DNA from: GCA-003244245 sp050699435
GTDB lineage: Bacteria > Actinomycetota > Actinomycetes > Mycobacteriales > Pseudonocardiaceae
Reading direction: 5' to 3'
DNA length: 64,000 bases
Assembly: GCA_050699435.1 (NCBI GenBank)
Contig: JBOHGM010000012.1
Coordinates: 1 to 64,000 of the forward strand
Positions 17,107 through 25,813 of the stretch are shown piece after piece. The position numbers and the translations under genes are program-made. Within the stretch, counting starts at the first letter, position 1. Each line of letters opens with the position of its first letter. The notes below the pieces were generated by a model that was not told the DNA's origin, made no database searches, and saw only the letters and a program-made list of their open reading frames with translations.

Positions 17107-19305
17107 GTGACCCAGCTCGACCCGCCTCCGAGCTCCGGTGACCACGGTTGCGAACCCCGGTCACCGTATGCTCGTGCGCGGGACATGGTGGGGTCGGAAT
17201 GGGCCAGCGCCATCAGCACCACCGCCTATGTCCCGATGTCAGCGACCGAGATCCAGGACTACCTGGGTGATCTCGCCGAGCGCTTGGTGGCGGCGCTGGC
17301 CGGTCCGGCGGTGGATGCCGAGGCAGCCTCCGAGGTCGGCGCCCGGCTGGTAACCGCGAACTTCACCGGGAAGCAGAGCCTGCCGCGCACGGTCGAGGTG
17401 CTGGCCAGGACGCTGCCTGCGATCGCCGAGAACGCCGCCGTCACGTTGCCGTGCGGCCGGCTCATCGAGCTGCTCACTGCGCTGGTTTCGGGCTATACGT
17501 GGGCGCTGCGAGATCGCATCTTCGATCAGCAGGAGGAGGTCGAGCTGGCATTGCTGCATGCCCGCCACGGCGCGGAGCGGGATCTGCTGGCCAGCGAGGC
17601 CCGGTTCCGCGAGGTGTTCGACTCCTCCCCGGTGGGCATCGTGATCAGCGAACCGGACGGGCGGATCGTGCAGACCAACCCGTCGCTCGACGAGCGACTC
17701 GGCTACGCCAGCTGCGAGTTGCGCGGAGTCGAGCTGAGCAGCCTGTTCGCCCCGGAAGACCCCGATGAGCTGCCGAGCCTGCAGGAGAGCTACCGACGGC
17801 TGCGCAGCGGCCTGGATTCGCGGTTCCGGAGGCGGTTTCAGCTGCGCCGCAAGGACGGCGAGCCAGTCTGGGCCTGCCTGATCGTCTCGGTGTTACGCGA
17901 CGCCGAGCAGCGGGCGCAGCACTTCGCCACGATGGTCGACGACATCTCCGATTCGCATCTGCTCAACGAGTGGGTGAGCCACCAGGCGCTGCACGACGTG
18001 CAGACCGGTCTGCCGAATCGCCAGTACCTCATCTCTCACCTCGAGCGGGTGCTCGGGCTCGTTGAGCCGTCGGCCACGGTCACCCTGCTGCACCTCAATC
18101 TGGACGGCTTCTCGGCGATCAACGACGGGCTGGGCCGCCGATTCGGTGATCAGATGCTCGAGGTGGTGGCTCAGCGGCTCAGGAAGGTGGTCGCCGAGTA
18201 CCGTGCGATGGTCGCCCGCATCGATGGGGACGAGTACGCGATCCTCATCGAGCCCAGTGAAGCACCTTTGGACGTCGCGGCCTTGGCTGAGGCCATCAAC
18301 ACCGAGCTGGCCGAGCCCGTCTATATCCAGGACACCGGGGTGGCGGTCACCGCGACCATCGGGGTTGTCCAGCGGCAGGGTCCCGGGATGGAGATGGCCG
18401 AGATGCTGCGCGCGGCCAGCACCACACTGCACCGGCTGCGCGGCAGGGGCAAGCGCCAGTGGGCCCTGTTCGACGCGGACGCCGATGCAGCGACCCACGA
18501 AGATCTACGGCTGGCGGCAGCGTTGCCCGGTGCCCTGGAGACCGGCGAACTGCAGGTGGAGCACCAGCCGGTGGTGACGTTGGAGGACGGCAGGCTGGTG
18601 GGTGTCGAGGCGGTGCTGAGCTGGCGGCATCCACAGCTCGGGGTACTGCCTCACGAGCGATGCGTGCACGTCGCGGAACATACCGGGGTGGTGTACGCCC
18701 TCGGCGAGTGGTTGCTGCGTGTCGCGGCGGAGCACGCCGTTTCGTGGCAGCAGCGCCTCGGTGCCGGCCCGCCGGTGGTGGTCAACCTCACCTCATCGCA
18801 GGCGCAAGACCCCGACCTGGTGGCCACGGTCAGAGCAGTGCTGGCCGAGACCGGCCTGCAGCCGGGCGGATTGGAGCTGCGAATGCCGGTGTCGGCGATC
18901 CGCACCGTCAGCGGCCTGTCCGCCGGCCACGCCGGTGCGGAGGCCGAGGACAACCTTCAGGTGCTCGCCGACCTCGGCGTGCGCATGGGGCTGCACGACT
19001 TCGGCGGCGGGATCGGCGGGCTGCGTTGTCTGGCCGACCTGCCAGTGTGCGCGGTGCGGGTCGCCGAGCCGGTGTCCCGCCAGGTGGCCGACGATCCCTC
19101 CCGGATCCTGTCCCAGGCGGTGCACGCCTTGATCCACATTGTGCGAGCCGCCGGGATCAACGTGGTCGCCTACCCGGTGGAGATCAGCGCGCAAGCTGAC
19201 TGCTGGCGGTGGGTCGGCGCGAACTGGGCGGTGGGCTCGCTGTTCGGCCGGCCAGGCCCGCCGAAGAACATCGAACGGCTGCTCGACGCGCAGGCCGGTG
19301 GGTAG
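17107..19305 (+). CDS. PAS-GGDEF-EAL protein with degenerate catalytic motifs
   Basis: A 732-residue protein with an N-terminal helical region (45-155), a PAS domain (about 165-280), a GGDEF domain (about 295-457) and an EAL domain (about 465-725). The GGDEF signature reads RIDGDEY (371-377), with Asp replacing the first Gly. In the EAL domain the motif reads EAV (501-503). The LELExTE glutamates are LELRMPVS, DDFG is HDFG (630-633), the lysine of KID is Arg651 and the VAEGVE glutamate is Tyr689. Most metal ligands of an active phosphodiesterase are missing. It probably senses or binds c-di-GMP or acts by protein contact. GTG 17107 is the longest start; ATG 17185 is possible. It sits between mak and glgB. 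Confidence 0.85.
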   Translation: MTQLDPPPSSGDHGCEPRSPYARARDMVGSEWASAISTTAYVPMSATEIQDYLGDLAERLVAALAGPAVDAEAASEVGARLVTANFTGKQSLPRTVEVLARTLPAIAENAAVTLPCGRLIELLTALVSGYTWALRDRIFDQQEEVELALLHARHGAERDLLASEARFREVFDSSPVGIVISEPDGRIVQTNPSLDERLGYASCELRGVELSSLFAPEDPDELPSLQESYRRLRSGLDSRFRRRFQLRRKDGEPVWACLIVSVLRDAEQRAQHFATMVDDISDSHLLNEWVSHQALHDVQTGLPNRQYLISHLERVLGLVEPSATVTLLHLNLDGFSAINDGLGRRFGDQMLEVVAQRLRKVVAEYRAMVARIDGDEYAILIEPSEAPLDVAALAEAINTELAEPVYIQDTGVAVTATIGVVQRQGPGMEMAEMLRAASTTLHRLRGRGKRQWALFDADADAATHEDLRLAAALPGALETGELQVEHQPVVTLEDGRLVGVEAVLSWRHPQLGVLPHERCVHVAEHTGVVYALGEWLLRVAAEHAVSWQQRLGAGPPVVVNLTSSQAQDPDLVATVRAVLAETGLQPGGLELRMPVSAIRTVSGLSAGHAGAEAEDNLQVLADLGVRMGLHDFGGGIGGLRCLADLPVCAVRVAEPVSRQVADDPSRILSQAVHALIHIVRAAGINVVAYPVEISAQADCWRWVGANWAVGSLFGRPGPPKNIERLLDAQAGG

Positions 19306-19429
19306 GAGTCGCTCATTCGACGGCCCGCGGGGGCCCCGGCGAGCGTCAGCGGGAGCCGGTGAACGGGTTGTGCAGCCGAGCCACTCGGCCCGCGCAGCGG
19401 GCCTGCGCGGGAGCCGACAGACTGGACGC

Positions 19430-21727
19430 ATGCTGGGATCTGAACGAACGGATAACGGAACAGTGCACGCAGCAGACCGCGACCAACCGCAGGCGGCAGA
19501 ATCCTCCATGGTGCGGACGTCGGACTCGGCTACACCTGCTGGTAGGTCGGCGCCGCCTGCGGAGGAGCTGCGCAGGCTGCTGGTAGGTGAGCAGCACGAT
19601 CCGCATTCGGTACTCGGCGCCCACCCGCACCCTGACGGCACCGCCATCCGGGTGCTGCGTCCGCACGCTGACGAGGTGACCGTGCTCGCCGACGGTGCCC
19701 ATGGTGACAAGACCGAGCATCCACTGGAACGCGGCACCGAAGGCCTGTTCCACGGCGTGCTGCCGGGCCCGCCGGGTGACTACCGGCTCCGGGTGCGCTA
19801 CGGCGAGCACACCGAGATCACCGACGATCCGTACCGCTGGCTGCCCACGCTGGGCGAGGTGGACCTGCACCTCATCGGGGAGGGCCGCCACGAGCGGTTG
19901 TGGGATGTGCTGGGCGCGCACTTGCGGACTTACACCACGCCCGGGGGCACCGTCGAGGGCACCTCGTTCGCGGTGTGGGCGCCGCATGCCCGCGGGGTAC
20001 GGGTGTGCGGGGACTTCGACGGCTGGTCCGGGGTGGCGACCCCGATGCGATCGCTGGGCTCCTCCGGGGTGTGGGAGGTCTTCCTGCCCGGCGTCGGCGC
20101 GGGCACCCGCTACAAGTTCCGCCTGCTGGGCCCGGACGGCCGCTGGCACGAGAAGGCGGATCCGATGGCGCGCACCACCGAGGTCCCGCCGAACACCGCC
20201 TCGGTGGTCGCCGCCCCCACCGCCTACGAATGGAACGACGCAGACTGGCTCGTCCGCCGGGAGAAGGCGCGTTGGATCGCCGAGCCGATGAGCGTCTACG
20301 AGGTGCACCTGGGCTCCTGGCGCCAAGGCCTGGGCTACCGGGAGATCGCCGACCAGCTGGTCGAGTACCTGCGGACCACCGGGTTCACCCACGTCGAGTT
20401 GTTGCCGGTGGCCGAGCACCCGTTCGGCGGGTCCTGGGGCTACCAGGTCACCTCCTACTACGCGCCGACGGCGCGCTACGGCTCCCCGGACGACTTCCGT
20501 TACTTCGTCGACACCCTGCACGCCGCCGGGATCGGCGTGCTCGTCGACTGGGTTCCCGCGCACTTCCCGCGCGACGAGTGGGCGCTGGCCCGTTTCGACG
20601 GTGTGCCCTGCTACGAACACGCCGACCCTCGGCGCGGGGCACACCCGGAGTGGGGGACGTTGATCTTCGACTTCGGCCGCAACGAGGTCCGCAACTTCCT
20701 GGTGGCCAACGCGCTGTACTGGCTCGACGAGTTCCACATCGACGGCCTGCGGGTGGACGCCGTCGCGTCGATGCTCTACCTGGACTACTCCCGCCAGCCA
20801 GGCGACTGGGTGCCCAATGTCCACGGTGGCCGGGAGAACCTGGACGCAGTCGCGTTCCTGCAGGAGATGAACGCCACCGTCTACAAGCGACACCCCGGTG
20901 TCGTCACGATCGCCGAGGAGTCCACCGCCTGGCCCGGCGTCACCCGGCCGACCCATCTGGGCGGCCTGGGCTTCGGCTTCAAATGGAACATGGGCTGGAT
21001 GCACGACACGCTGGACTACGTCGGGCACGACCCGGTGCACCGCACCTACCACCACAACGAGATGACCTTCTCGATGATGTACGCCTGGAGCGAGAACTAC
21101 GTGCTGCCGCTCTCGCATGACGAGGTGGTGCACGGCAAGGGCTCGCTGTGGGCCCGGATGCCGGGTGACGACTGGAACAAGGCGGCCAACCTGCGCGCCT
21201 TGCTGGCCTACATGTGGGCCCATCCCGGCAAGCAACTGCTGTTCATGGGCGGCGAGTTCGGGCAGCCGCAGGAGTGGGCCGAGAACCGCTCGCTGGCCTG
21301 GGACGTGCTGCGCGACCCGCACCGCGGCGGGCTGCTGCGGATGGTCGGCGACCTCAACACCGCCTACCGGTCGCGCCGCGCGCTGCACAGCCAGGACGCC
21401 ACACCTGCGGGCTTCGAGTGGATCGACGCCAACGACGCCGAGGGCAACGTGCTGAGCTTCCTGCGCTGGGGTGACGACGGCTCGGTGCTGGCCTGCGTGG
21501 CGAACTTCGCAGGCACCCCGCACGAGCGCTACCGGCTCGGGCTGCCTCGCCCGGGCCGCTGGCACGAGGCGCTCAACACCGACGCCGAGGACTACGGCGG
21601 CTCCGGGGTCGGCAACCTCGGTGCCATCGTCGCCGTCGACGAGCCGTGGCACGGGCGCCCCTACTCCGCGGTGCTGCGGTTGCCGCCCGCCGGTGTGCTC
21701 TGGCTCGTCCCCGCCTCCCCATGCTGA
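19430..21727 (+). CDS. glgB: 1,4-alpha-glucan branching enzyme GlgB
   Basis: GlgB makes alpha-1,6 branches in the glucan produced by GlgE. The protein shows a CBM48 domain (FAVWAPHARGVRVCGDFDGW), the GH13_9 barrel with GLRVDAVASMLYLDYSR (nucleophile Asp), TIAEESTAWPGVTRPT (acid Glu) and LPLSHDEVVHGKGS. A second N-terminal module (GEQHDPHSVLGAHPHPDG) is present, as in mycobacterial GlgB of about 730 residues. Starts at ATG 19430 (765 aa), GTG 19463 and ATG 19508 (739 aa) are all possible, and none has a strong ribosome site. The next gene overlaps its stop codon. Confidence 0.93.
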   Translation: MLGSERTDNGTVHAADRDQPQAAESSMVRTSDSATPAGRSAPPAEELRRLLVGEQHDPHSVLGAHPHPDGTAIRVLRPHADEVTVLADGAHGDKTEHPLERGTEGLFHGVLPGPPGDYRLRVRYGEHTEITDDPYRWLPTLGEVDLHLIGEGRHERLWDVLGAHLRTYTTPGGTVEGTSFAVWAPHARGVRVCGDFDGWSGVATPMRSLGSSGVWEVFLPGVGAGTRYKFRLLGPDGRWHEKADPMARTTEVPPNTASVVAAPTAYEWNDADWLVRREKARWIAEPMSVYEVHLGSWRQGLGYREIADQLVEYLRTTGFTHVELLPVAEHPFGGSWGYQVTSYYAPTARYGSPDDFRYFVDTLHAAGIGVLVDWVPAHFPRDEWALARFDGVPCYEHADPRRGAHPEWGTLIFDFGRNEVRNFLVANALYWLDEFHIDGLRVDAVASMLYLDYSRQPGDWVPNVHGGRENLDAVAFLQEMNATVYKRHPGVVTIAEESTAWPGVTRPTHLGGLGFGFKWNMGWMHDTLDYVGHDPVHRTYHHNEMTFSMMYAWSENYVLPLSHDEVVHGKGSLWARMPGDDWNKAANLRALLAYMWAHPGKQLLFMGGEFGQPQEWAENRSLAWDVLRDPHRGGLLRMVGDLNTAYRSRRALHSQDATPAGFEWIDANDAEGNVLSFLRWGDDGSVLACVANFAGTPHERYRLGLPRPGRWHEALNTDAEDYGGSGVGNLGAIVAVDEPWHGRPYSAVLRLPPAGVLWLVPASPC

Positions 21728-23094
21728 CGCGCGTCGGCGCGGTACCGGTCGCACTGCTTGCCGCGGCCCTGGTCATCAGCGGATGCTCGGCGACAATCCC
21801 CGGCCATCCGCTGCCCGCGGACGGGGTGGTGGTCGGCCCGGTGGATACCGGCATCCTGCACGGTGGCGACGGCGGCCCGATCGACCAACTGGCCACGGCC
21901 ACCCTGCTCGACGTGCAGTCCTACTGGCAAGCGACCTTCGAGCCCGCCTTTGGTGTTGCCTGGCGAGACATCTCCGGGGGGTTCTTCTCGGTGGATACCA
22001 GCGACCCGGCAGCACCACCGCCGCCATGCGTGGACGCATCGATCCAGCTGGAGGGCAATGCCTTCTACTGCGCGGCCGCGGACGCGATCGCCTGGGACCG
22101 GACCGCACTGTTCCCAGTGCTACGGGAACAGCACGGCGACGGCGGCATAGTGGTGGTACTCGCGCACGAGGTCGGCCATGCCGTGCATCACCGGCTGGGC
22201 ATCGACTCGGCCCTGGCGCGGCGGCAGCCGGACCGCTACCCGACGGTCCTCATCGAAGCGATGGCCGACTGCTACGCCGGATCCTTCGTGCGGTGGGTGA
22301 CCGATGGTCGTGCCGAGCACCTCAGCCTCGATCAGCAGGAACTCGATCTGGCGCTGAGCGCCCTGGTGACCTTCCGGGACCCGGTAGGCACCTCGGCCGG
22401 TGACCTCGAAGCGCACGGCAACGCCTTCGACCGGATCTCGGCGTTCCAGGACGGCTACCAGCGGGGACCGCGACTATGCACGAGCTTCACGGTGGCCAAC
22501 CGGAAATTCACCCAGGCACGGTTCATCACTCTCGAAGACCAGGCCCGGGGCGGCAACCTGTCGTTCGACCAGCTCATCGGTTTGATCACCCAGGACCTGG
22601 ATGCCTACTTCGCCGACCTCGTCACCGAGCGGGGCGGCCAGTGGCAGGCGCCGCAAGTGCGCACCTCGGGGCAGACCCACGGCTGCGCAGCCAAGCAGGG
22701 CCCGACGGGATTCTGCCCCGCCGATGATGCGATCGAGCTGGACAGGTCCGGGCAGCTGCCCGAACTGCACGCGCACATCGGCGACTACGCCACGGGGACG
22801 CTGCTGGCCAGCCGCTACGGCCTGGCCGCGCTGGCTGCGCTCGGCCAGCCGACCGAGGGTGAATCCGCCCGCCGAGACGCACTATGCCTGGCTGGCACCT
22901 ACACCGGCACCTTGCTCCGGCGCGAGGACGGCTTCGGTCTGTCCCCCGGCGATCTGGACGAAGCCGTCCAGGTGCTGCTCGGCTACGACTACAGTTCCCG
23001 GGACGCGGCAGGCCGGGGACTGCCGTCCGGCTTCGCCCGGGTGGACGAGTTCCGCGCAGGTACCCTCGACGGAGTGCGTGCCTGCGCTCTGTGA
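21721..23094 (+). CDS. Neutral zinc metallopeptidase lipoprotein
   Basis: A 457-residue exported protein. Residues 1-20 form a signal peptide ending in the lipobox VISGC, so it should be lipid-anchored outside the membrane. The zincin motif HEVGHAVHH lies near residue 150, followed by EAMADCYAGSF, whose Glu or Asp would be the third ligand. This fits the putative neutral zinc metallopeptidase family (YpfJ-like). Its ATG overlaps the end of glgB by 7 nt, which suggests co-transcription, but no link to glycogen is known. Cysteines spaced through the second half could form disulfides. One palindromic element follows its stop codon. Confidence 0.8.
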   Translation: MLTRVGAVPVALLAAALVISGCSATIPGHPLPADGVVVGPVDTGILHGGDGGPIDQLATATLLDVQSYWQATFEPAFGVAWRDISGGFFSVDTSDPAAPPPPCVDASIQLEGNAFYCAAADAIAWDRTALFPVLREQHGDGGIVVVLAHEVGHAVHHRLGIDSALARRQPDRYPTVLIEAMADCYAGSFVRWVTDGRAEHLSLDQQELDLALSALVTFRDPVGTSAGDLEAHGNAFDRISAFQDGYQRGPRLCTSFTVANRKFTQARFITLEDQARGGNLSFDQLIGLITQDLDAYFADLVTERGGQWQAPQVRTSGQTHGCAAKQGPTGFCPADDAIELDRSGQLPELHAHIGDYATGTLLASRYGLAALAALGQPTEGESARRDALCLAGTYTGTLLRREDGFGLSPGDLDEAVQVLLGYDYSSRDAAGRGLPSGFARVDEFRAGTLDGVRACAL

Positions 23095-23096
23095 GT

Positions 23097-23130
23097 CGTG
23101 AGTGGGTAACAGTGTTATAGCACCCAATGC
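23097..23130. repeat. Palindromic 3'-end element, copy 2 (one arm lost)
   Basis: The copy starts 2 nt after the metallopeptidase stop codon with CGTGAGTGGGTAACAGTGTT and keeps the element for 34 bp. The distal CACTCACG arm is replaced by other sequence from 23131, exactly where the methylase relic begins. The break suggests that the relic was joined to the element by a deletion or insertion. Confidence 0.8.
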
Positions 23131-23440
23131 AGCCACCCTGACTCCGGACGACTACTCCTACTACACGCCGAGCCCGCTGACCGATGCGCTGCTGGGCAGC
23201 GCCCTGGACCCGGTGCTCAACGAGACCGCCGCCGTTCCCCGGTGACGCCGAGACGAAGATCGCTGCTCTGCAGGCTGTCACCGTCTGCGACCCGGCCTGC
23301 GGATCGGGGCACTTCCTGGTCGCCGCCGTCGGCTCTCCGAGTGGATCACATGCCGCGTACTGGAGCTGTCCTACACGACACATGACATGGCGGCATTCAC
23401 GGAGGACCACGGGGACGACGGGCACGGCCGTTTCAAGATC
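23126..23440 (+). pseudogene. Eco57I-type N6-adenine DNA methyltransferase relic
   Basis: Three pieces of one protein family are readable in three frames. First, DDYSYYTPSPLTDALLGSAL, ending at a TGA at 23243. Second, from about 23247, ALQAVTVCDPACGSGHFLVAA, which is motif I of Eco57I-type and DISARM/BREX-like adenine methylases. Third, from about 23330, RRLSEWITCRVLELSYTTHD, a stretch found in the same large proteins. The real proteins exceed 1000 residues, so several internal deletions and two frameshifts have occurred. No motif IV (NPPY) is left. It marks the site of a former restriction or anti-phage system. Confidence 0.75.
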
Positions 23441-23529
23441 GCTTTGTCGTGCTGGGACCTGCATGAGCATCCATGAGACGGTTCCCGTGCCCGCGAAAAT
23501 CTGCACAAGCATCCATAAGACGCGCAGGA

Positions 23530-23778
23530 GCTTGGCGGCCTCCCAGGCGTGGAACCCGGCCAGCAGCGCACCCTCGGCACGGCACTTCTGGTCGGCGATC
23601 GTCCAGAACCGCTCGTCGGCCCGCGAGCGCCCCTTCTCGATATGCGCCACCGTGGTGCGATCCACCATGGCAGCGATCGCGAGCTGGCCTGGCTCAGCTC
23701 GGCCGGCTGCCGGAAGGCGGCCAGTTGAGCGCCGAGCACCCGGCGCATCTCCACCAGCTCGTCCGGTTCCCGGGCCAT
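23530..23778 (-). pseudogene. XRE-family HTH regulator, frameshifted relic
   Basis: ATG 23778 has a GGGAG-type site and begins MAREPDELVEMRRVLGAQLA, a typical XRE N-terminus. After AFRQPAELSQ the frame is lost at about 23690. The helix-turn-helix continues in another frame as LAIAAMVDRTTVAHIEKGRS and then RADERFWTIADQKCRAEGAL. The C-terminal domain usual for this family is absent. Such regulators often accompany mobile or defence genes in Pseudonocardiales. Confidence 0.65.
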
Positions 23779-23978
23779 GCTCCCGCCCCCTGTCCGTGTT
23801 GTCCTGATCGCACAGCGTAAACCCAGCCGACGACAATCCCCTGGTGACAACCACGTGCACCCAGTGCTGCACACTCCTCCCACCCCTTGCGATCAACCCG
23901 CTGCAAGTTTGCCCGTCAGCCCGGCCACTGCTGGAGCACCGCCCCCTCCAGGCTTGCTGAGCAACTGCACGTCCAGCC

Positions 23979-24860
23979 TCAGATCCACTGTCGTTTCGCG
24001 GTGTTCCAGGTTCCGTGCAGGAGTTGACCATCGAGGATGCGGTCGAGGAGCCCGGCGGCGGTGATGTGCGCGCTGGTGAGGTCGGTGGTGATCCCGACCG
24101 TACCGGCAAGTTCAGCGAACGGCGTAGTCCAGTCTGATGGTGGCGCGGGCAGTGTTTCGGGGGCGGGGTGAGTGCCGCGGACAGCGAAGGTCGTCTCGAT
24201 TGCTCGGCGGAGAGCGACCGCGTCAAGGTTGGCGCGTTCAGCGATCAGGACCAGGTCAACGAGATCCTTGGTCCGGCTGCTGGGCCGGGCATCGGGATAG
24301 GTGCGGGTGTAGGCATGCAGCTTCTCCGCCACCTGCGTCGCCAGCGGGATGGCCGGCACGGTGACCGGTGCCACGTCCGCAAAGGCGAGCAGGTCTGGAG
24401 TGGTGAGTACCTCGACTTCGTCCGTCGGGATCAACCGGAATCCGATATCGAGCAGAAAGGTCTCGAACTCGCGACCGGCGAGCGTCGCTGAGACTCGGAA
24501 CCGGCGGCTTCCGCCGAGACGGTCCTCGGGTGGACCGCCGCGTTCGATGCTGAAGGTGAAGAAGTCTCCAATGTCGTGGTCGGCGGCATCCAGGAGCGTG
24601 TCGAGCAGTTCGTCGTCGGGCCGTTGCCAGTCCAAGTCGATGTCCTTGGTCGTACGGGCCCGCTCGGTCAGCCGCAGGTCCAGCGCGAAACCACCCTTGA
24701 GCACAAAGGCGTCCGGCGCGACCACGACCAGGCGGGACAGCAATCGATCGAAAGCGACCCGCTTGCGATCCCGGGCCAAACGGGCTCCCACACCCCCCGC
24801 GCGCTCCTTGAGCCGCCGCTCCAGGGCCTGCCTGAACGCCGCACCATCCTGGTACCTCAT
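23979..24860 (-). CDS. abiEii: AbiEii-type nucleotidyltransferase toxin
   Basis: A 293-residue protein of the DUF1814/AbiEii family, the toxin of type IV toxin-antitoxin and abortive-infection systems. These enzymes use a nucleotidyltransferase fold to modify RNA targets and halt growth during phage attack. Visible motifs are FVLKGGFALDLRL, then TTKDIDLDW, whose DxD pair binds metal. TQVAEKLHAYTR and SSRTKDLVDLVLIAE match the family's third and fourth blocks. The ATG overlaps the stop of the AbiEi antitoxin gene by 4 nt. All key residues are present, so this pair seems intact inside a decayed island. Confidence 0.9.
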   Translation of the reverse strand: MRYQDGAAFRQALERRLKERAGGVGARLARDRKRVAFDRLLSRLVVVAPDAFVLKGGFALDLRLTERARTTKDIDLDWQRPDDELLDTLLDAADHDIGDFFTFSIERGGPPEDRLGGSRRFRVSATLAGREFETFLLDIGFRLIPTDEVEVLTTPDLLAFADVAPVTVPAIPLATQVAEKLHAYTRTYPDARPSSRTKDLVDLVLIAERANLDAVALRRAIETTFAVRGTHPAPETLPAPPSDWTTPFAELAGTVGITTDLTSAHITAAGLLDRILDGQLLHGTWNTAKRQWI

Positions 24861-25462
24861 GTGGTTGCCCCGCTGAGGGCTTTCTCTATGAATCGCCGCA
24901 CCCGGTCCGGTCGCTGCGCGGCTGCGGCACGCAGCCGCCGAGGCGTGATCATCCCCCGTCGCAGGGCCTGGCTGATAGCGAGGTCGACCTGTTCAGGCTG
25001 GGTGCCCGCGTCCAGCGCGTCCACGATGCTGCGCTCCGGTGAGGTTGTGGGTACCCCGAACACGGTGCGCACCTCCGACGGCGCCGGTGGCCGCTCCAGC
25101 GTGTGCAACCGCACTCCGGGACGAGGACGCTGCCCGCGCTTGTCCCGTGGAAGCGACAGATGCACCGCCACCGGAATCACGTCAGAGAGGTCCTGCAGCT
25201 CCAGGGCGCTTTCGTGGGAGACGACTGCGCCCGCCTCCCGTAGTGGGAGCCAGGCTGCGACGACGTGCTCATGGGAGCTGGTGGGGAAGTGCCGGAGCCG
25301 GTACAGGCCCCGGCGAACCCGCTCGTACCGTCCTCCCTGGCGGGCATGATGGCGCAGCGTGCTGCGATCCATCCCGGCTGTCAGCGCCTGACGGGCGGTG
25401 AAGTAACCCGCCTGCTCCTCGGCGACCCGGTACAGACCGTCGTGATCTATAGGGTCCGACAC
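24857..25462 (-). CDS. abiEi: AbiEi-type antitoxin (leaderless start)
   Basis: About 201 residues. The N-terminal winged-helix domain (LYRVAEEQAGYFTARQALTA, then LRHHARQGGRYERVRRGLYR) is the AbiEi antitoxin domain, and the C-terminal part (VVSHESALELQDLSDVIP, TTSPERSIVDALD) is the companion domain. AbiEi proteins silence AbiEii and repress their own promoter. I choose GTG 25462 because a TAATAT hexamer ends 7 nt upstream, which fits a leaderless transcript; no ribosome site is seen. The codons upstream to 25495 would put the promoter inside the gene. Confidence 0.85.
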   Translation of the reverse strand: MSDPIDHDGLYRVAEEQAGYFTARQALTAGMDRSTLRHHARQGGRYERVRRGLYRLRHFPTSSHEHVVAAWLPLREAGAVVSHESALELQDLSDVIPVAVHLSLPRDKRGQRPRPGVRLHTLERPPAPSEVRTVFGVPTTSPERSIVDALDAGTQPEQVDLAISQALRRGMITPRRLRAAAAQRPDRVRRFIEKALSGATT

Positions 25463-25493
25463 AAGGGGGATATTACCCCTCGAAAGTCGGACC
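25453..25493 (-). promoter_or_regulatory. Promoter and candidate operator of abiEi-abiEii
   Basis: A perfect 8-bp inverted repeat, GGTCCGAC (25453-25460) and GTCGGACC (25486-25493), with a 25-bp spacer brackets the -10 hexamer TAATAT (25475-25470, minus strand). GGGG and CCCC tracts flank that hexamer. The inner arm touches the GTG start. AbiEi antitoxins are known to bind inverted repeats in their own promoter, so this is a good operator candidate. Confidence 0.6.
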
Positions 25494-25531
25494 AATGTTC
25501 ATCAACTTCTTCCAGTGAAGCCACCGCTAGC

Positions 25532-25790
25532 GTGGCGGATGCCCTGGCGGCACCCGTGGGAGCCCGCTGGCATCGGGTCGCCCTGCAGGTGAATCCGTAC
25601 GGCTACCACGGAAGATCAGCACCGAAGACCAAGTTCTCGGACGAGCAGAGCTACAACGAGGCGATCGTCGGTGCATGCCGTCAGCGGAACATTGAGTTGA
25701 TCGCGATCACGGATCACTGGTGCGTACGCACCGCAGAAGGCCTGGCTTATGCCCGAGTCGGCAGGCATCGTCGTACTCCCCGGCTCTGGT
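25532..25790 (+). pseudogene. PHP-domain protein, N-terminal relic
   Basis: From GTG 25532 the reading is VADALAAPVGARWHRVALQV, followed by NELIAITDH-like NIELIAITDHWCVRTAEGLA. A start of the type GARW-x3-LH and an ITDH block are features of PHP phosphoesterase domains fused to ATPases in several anti-phage proteins. The sequence shifts frame near 25750 (ESAGIVVLPG continues in another frame) and then joins directly to an unrelated helicase. The first His pair is altered (ALQVNPYGYH instead of a DLHxHxxxS form). Confidence 0.5.
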
Positions 25791-25813
25791 GGAGGGGGGT
25801 TCGGAAAGCGGGC

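Noticed and set aside
19346..21754. An 802-codon open frame antisense to glgB
   Set aside because: Long antisense frames are a by-product of high GC3 coding. The frame lacks any domain and lies exactly opposite an enzyme with complete catalytic motifs.
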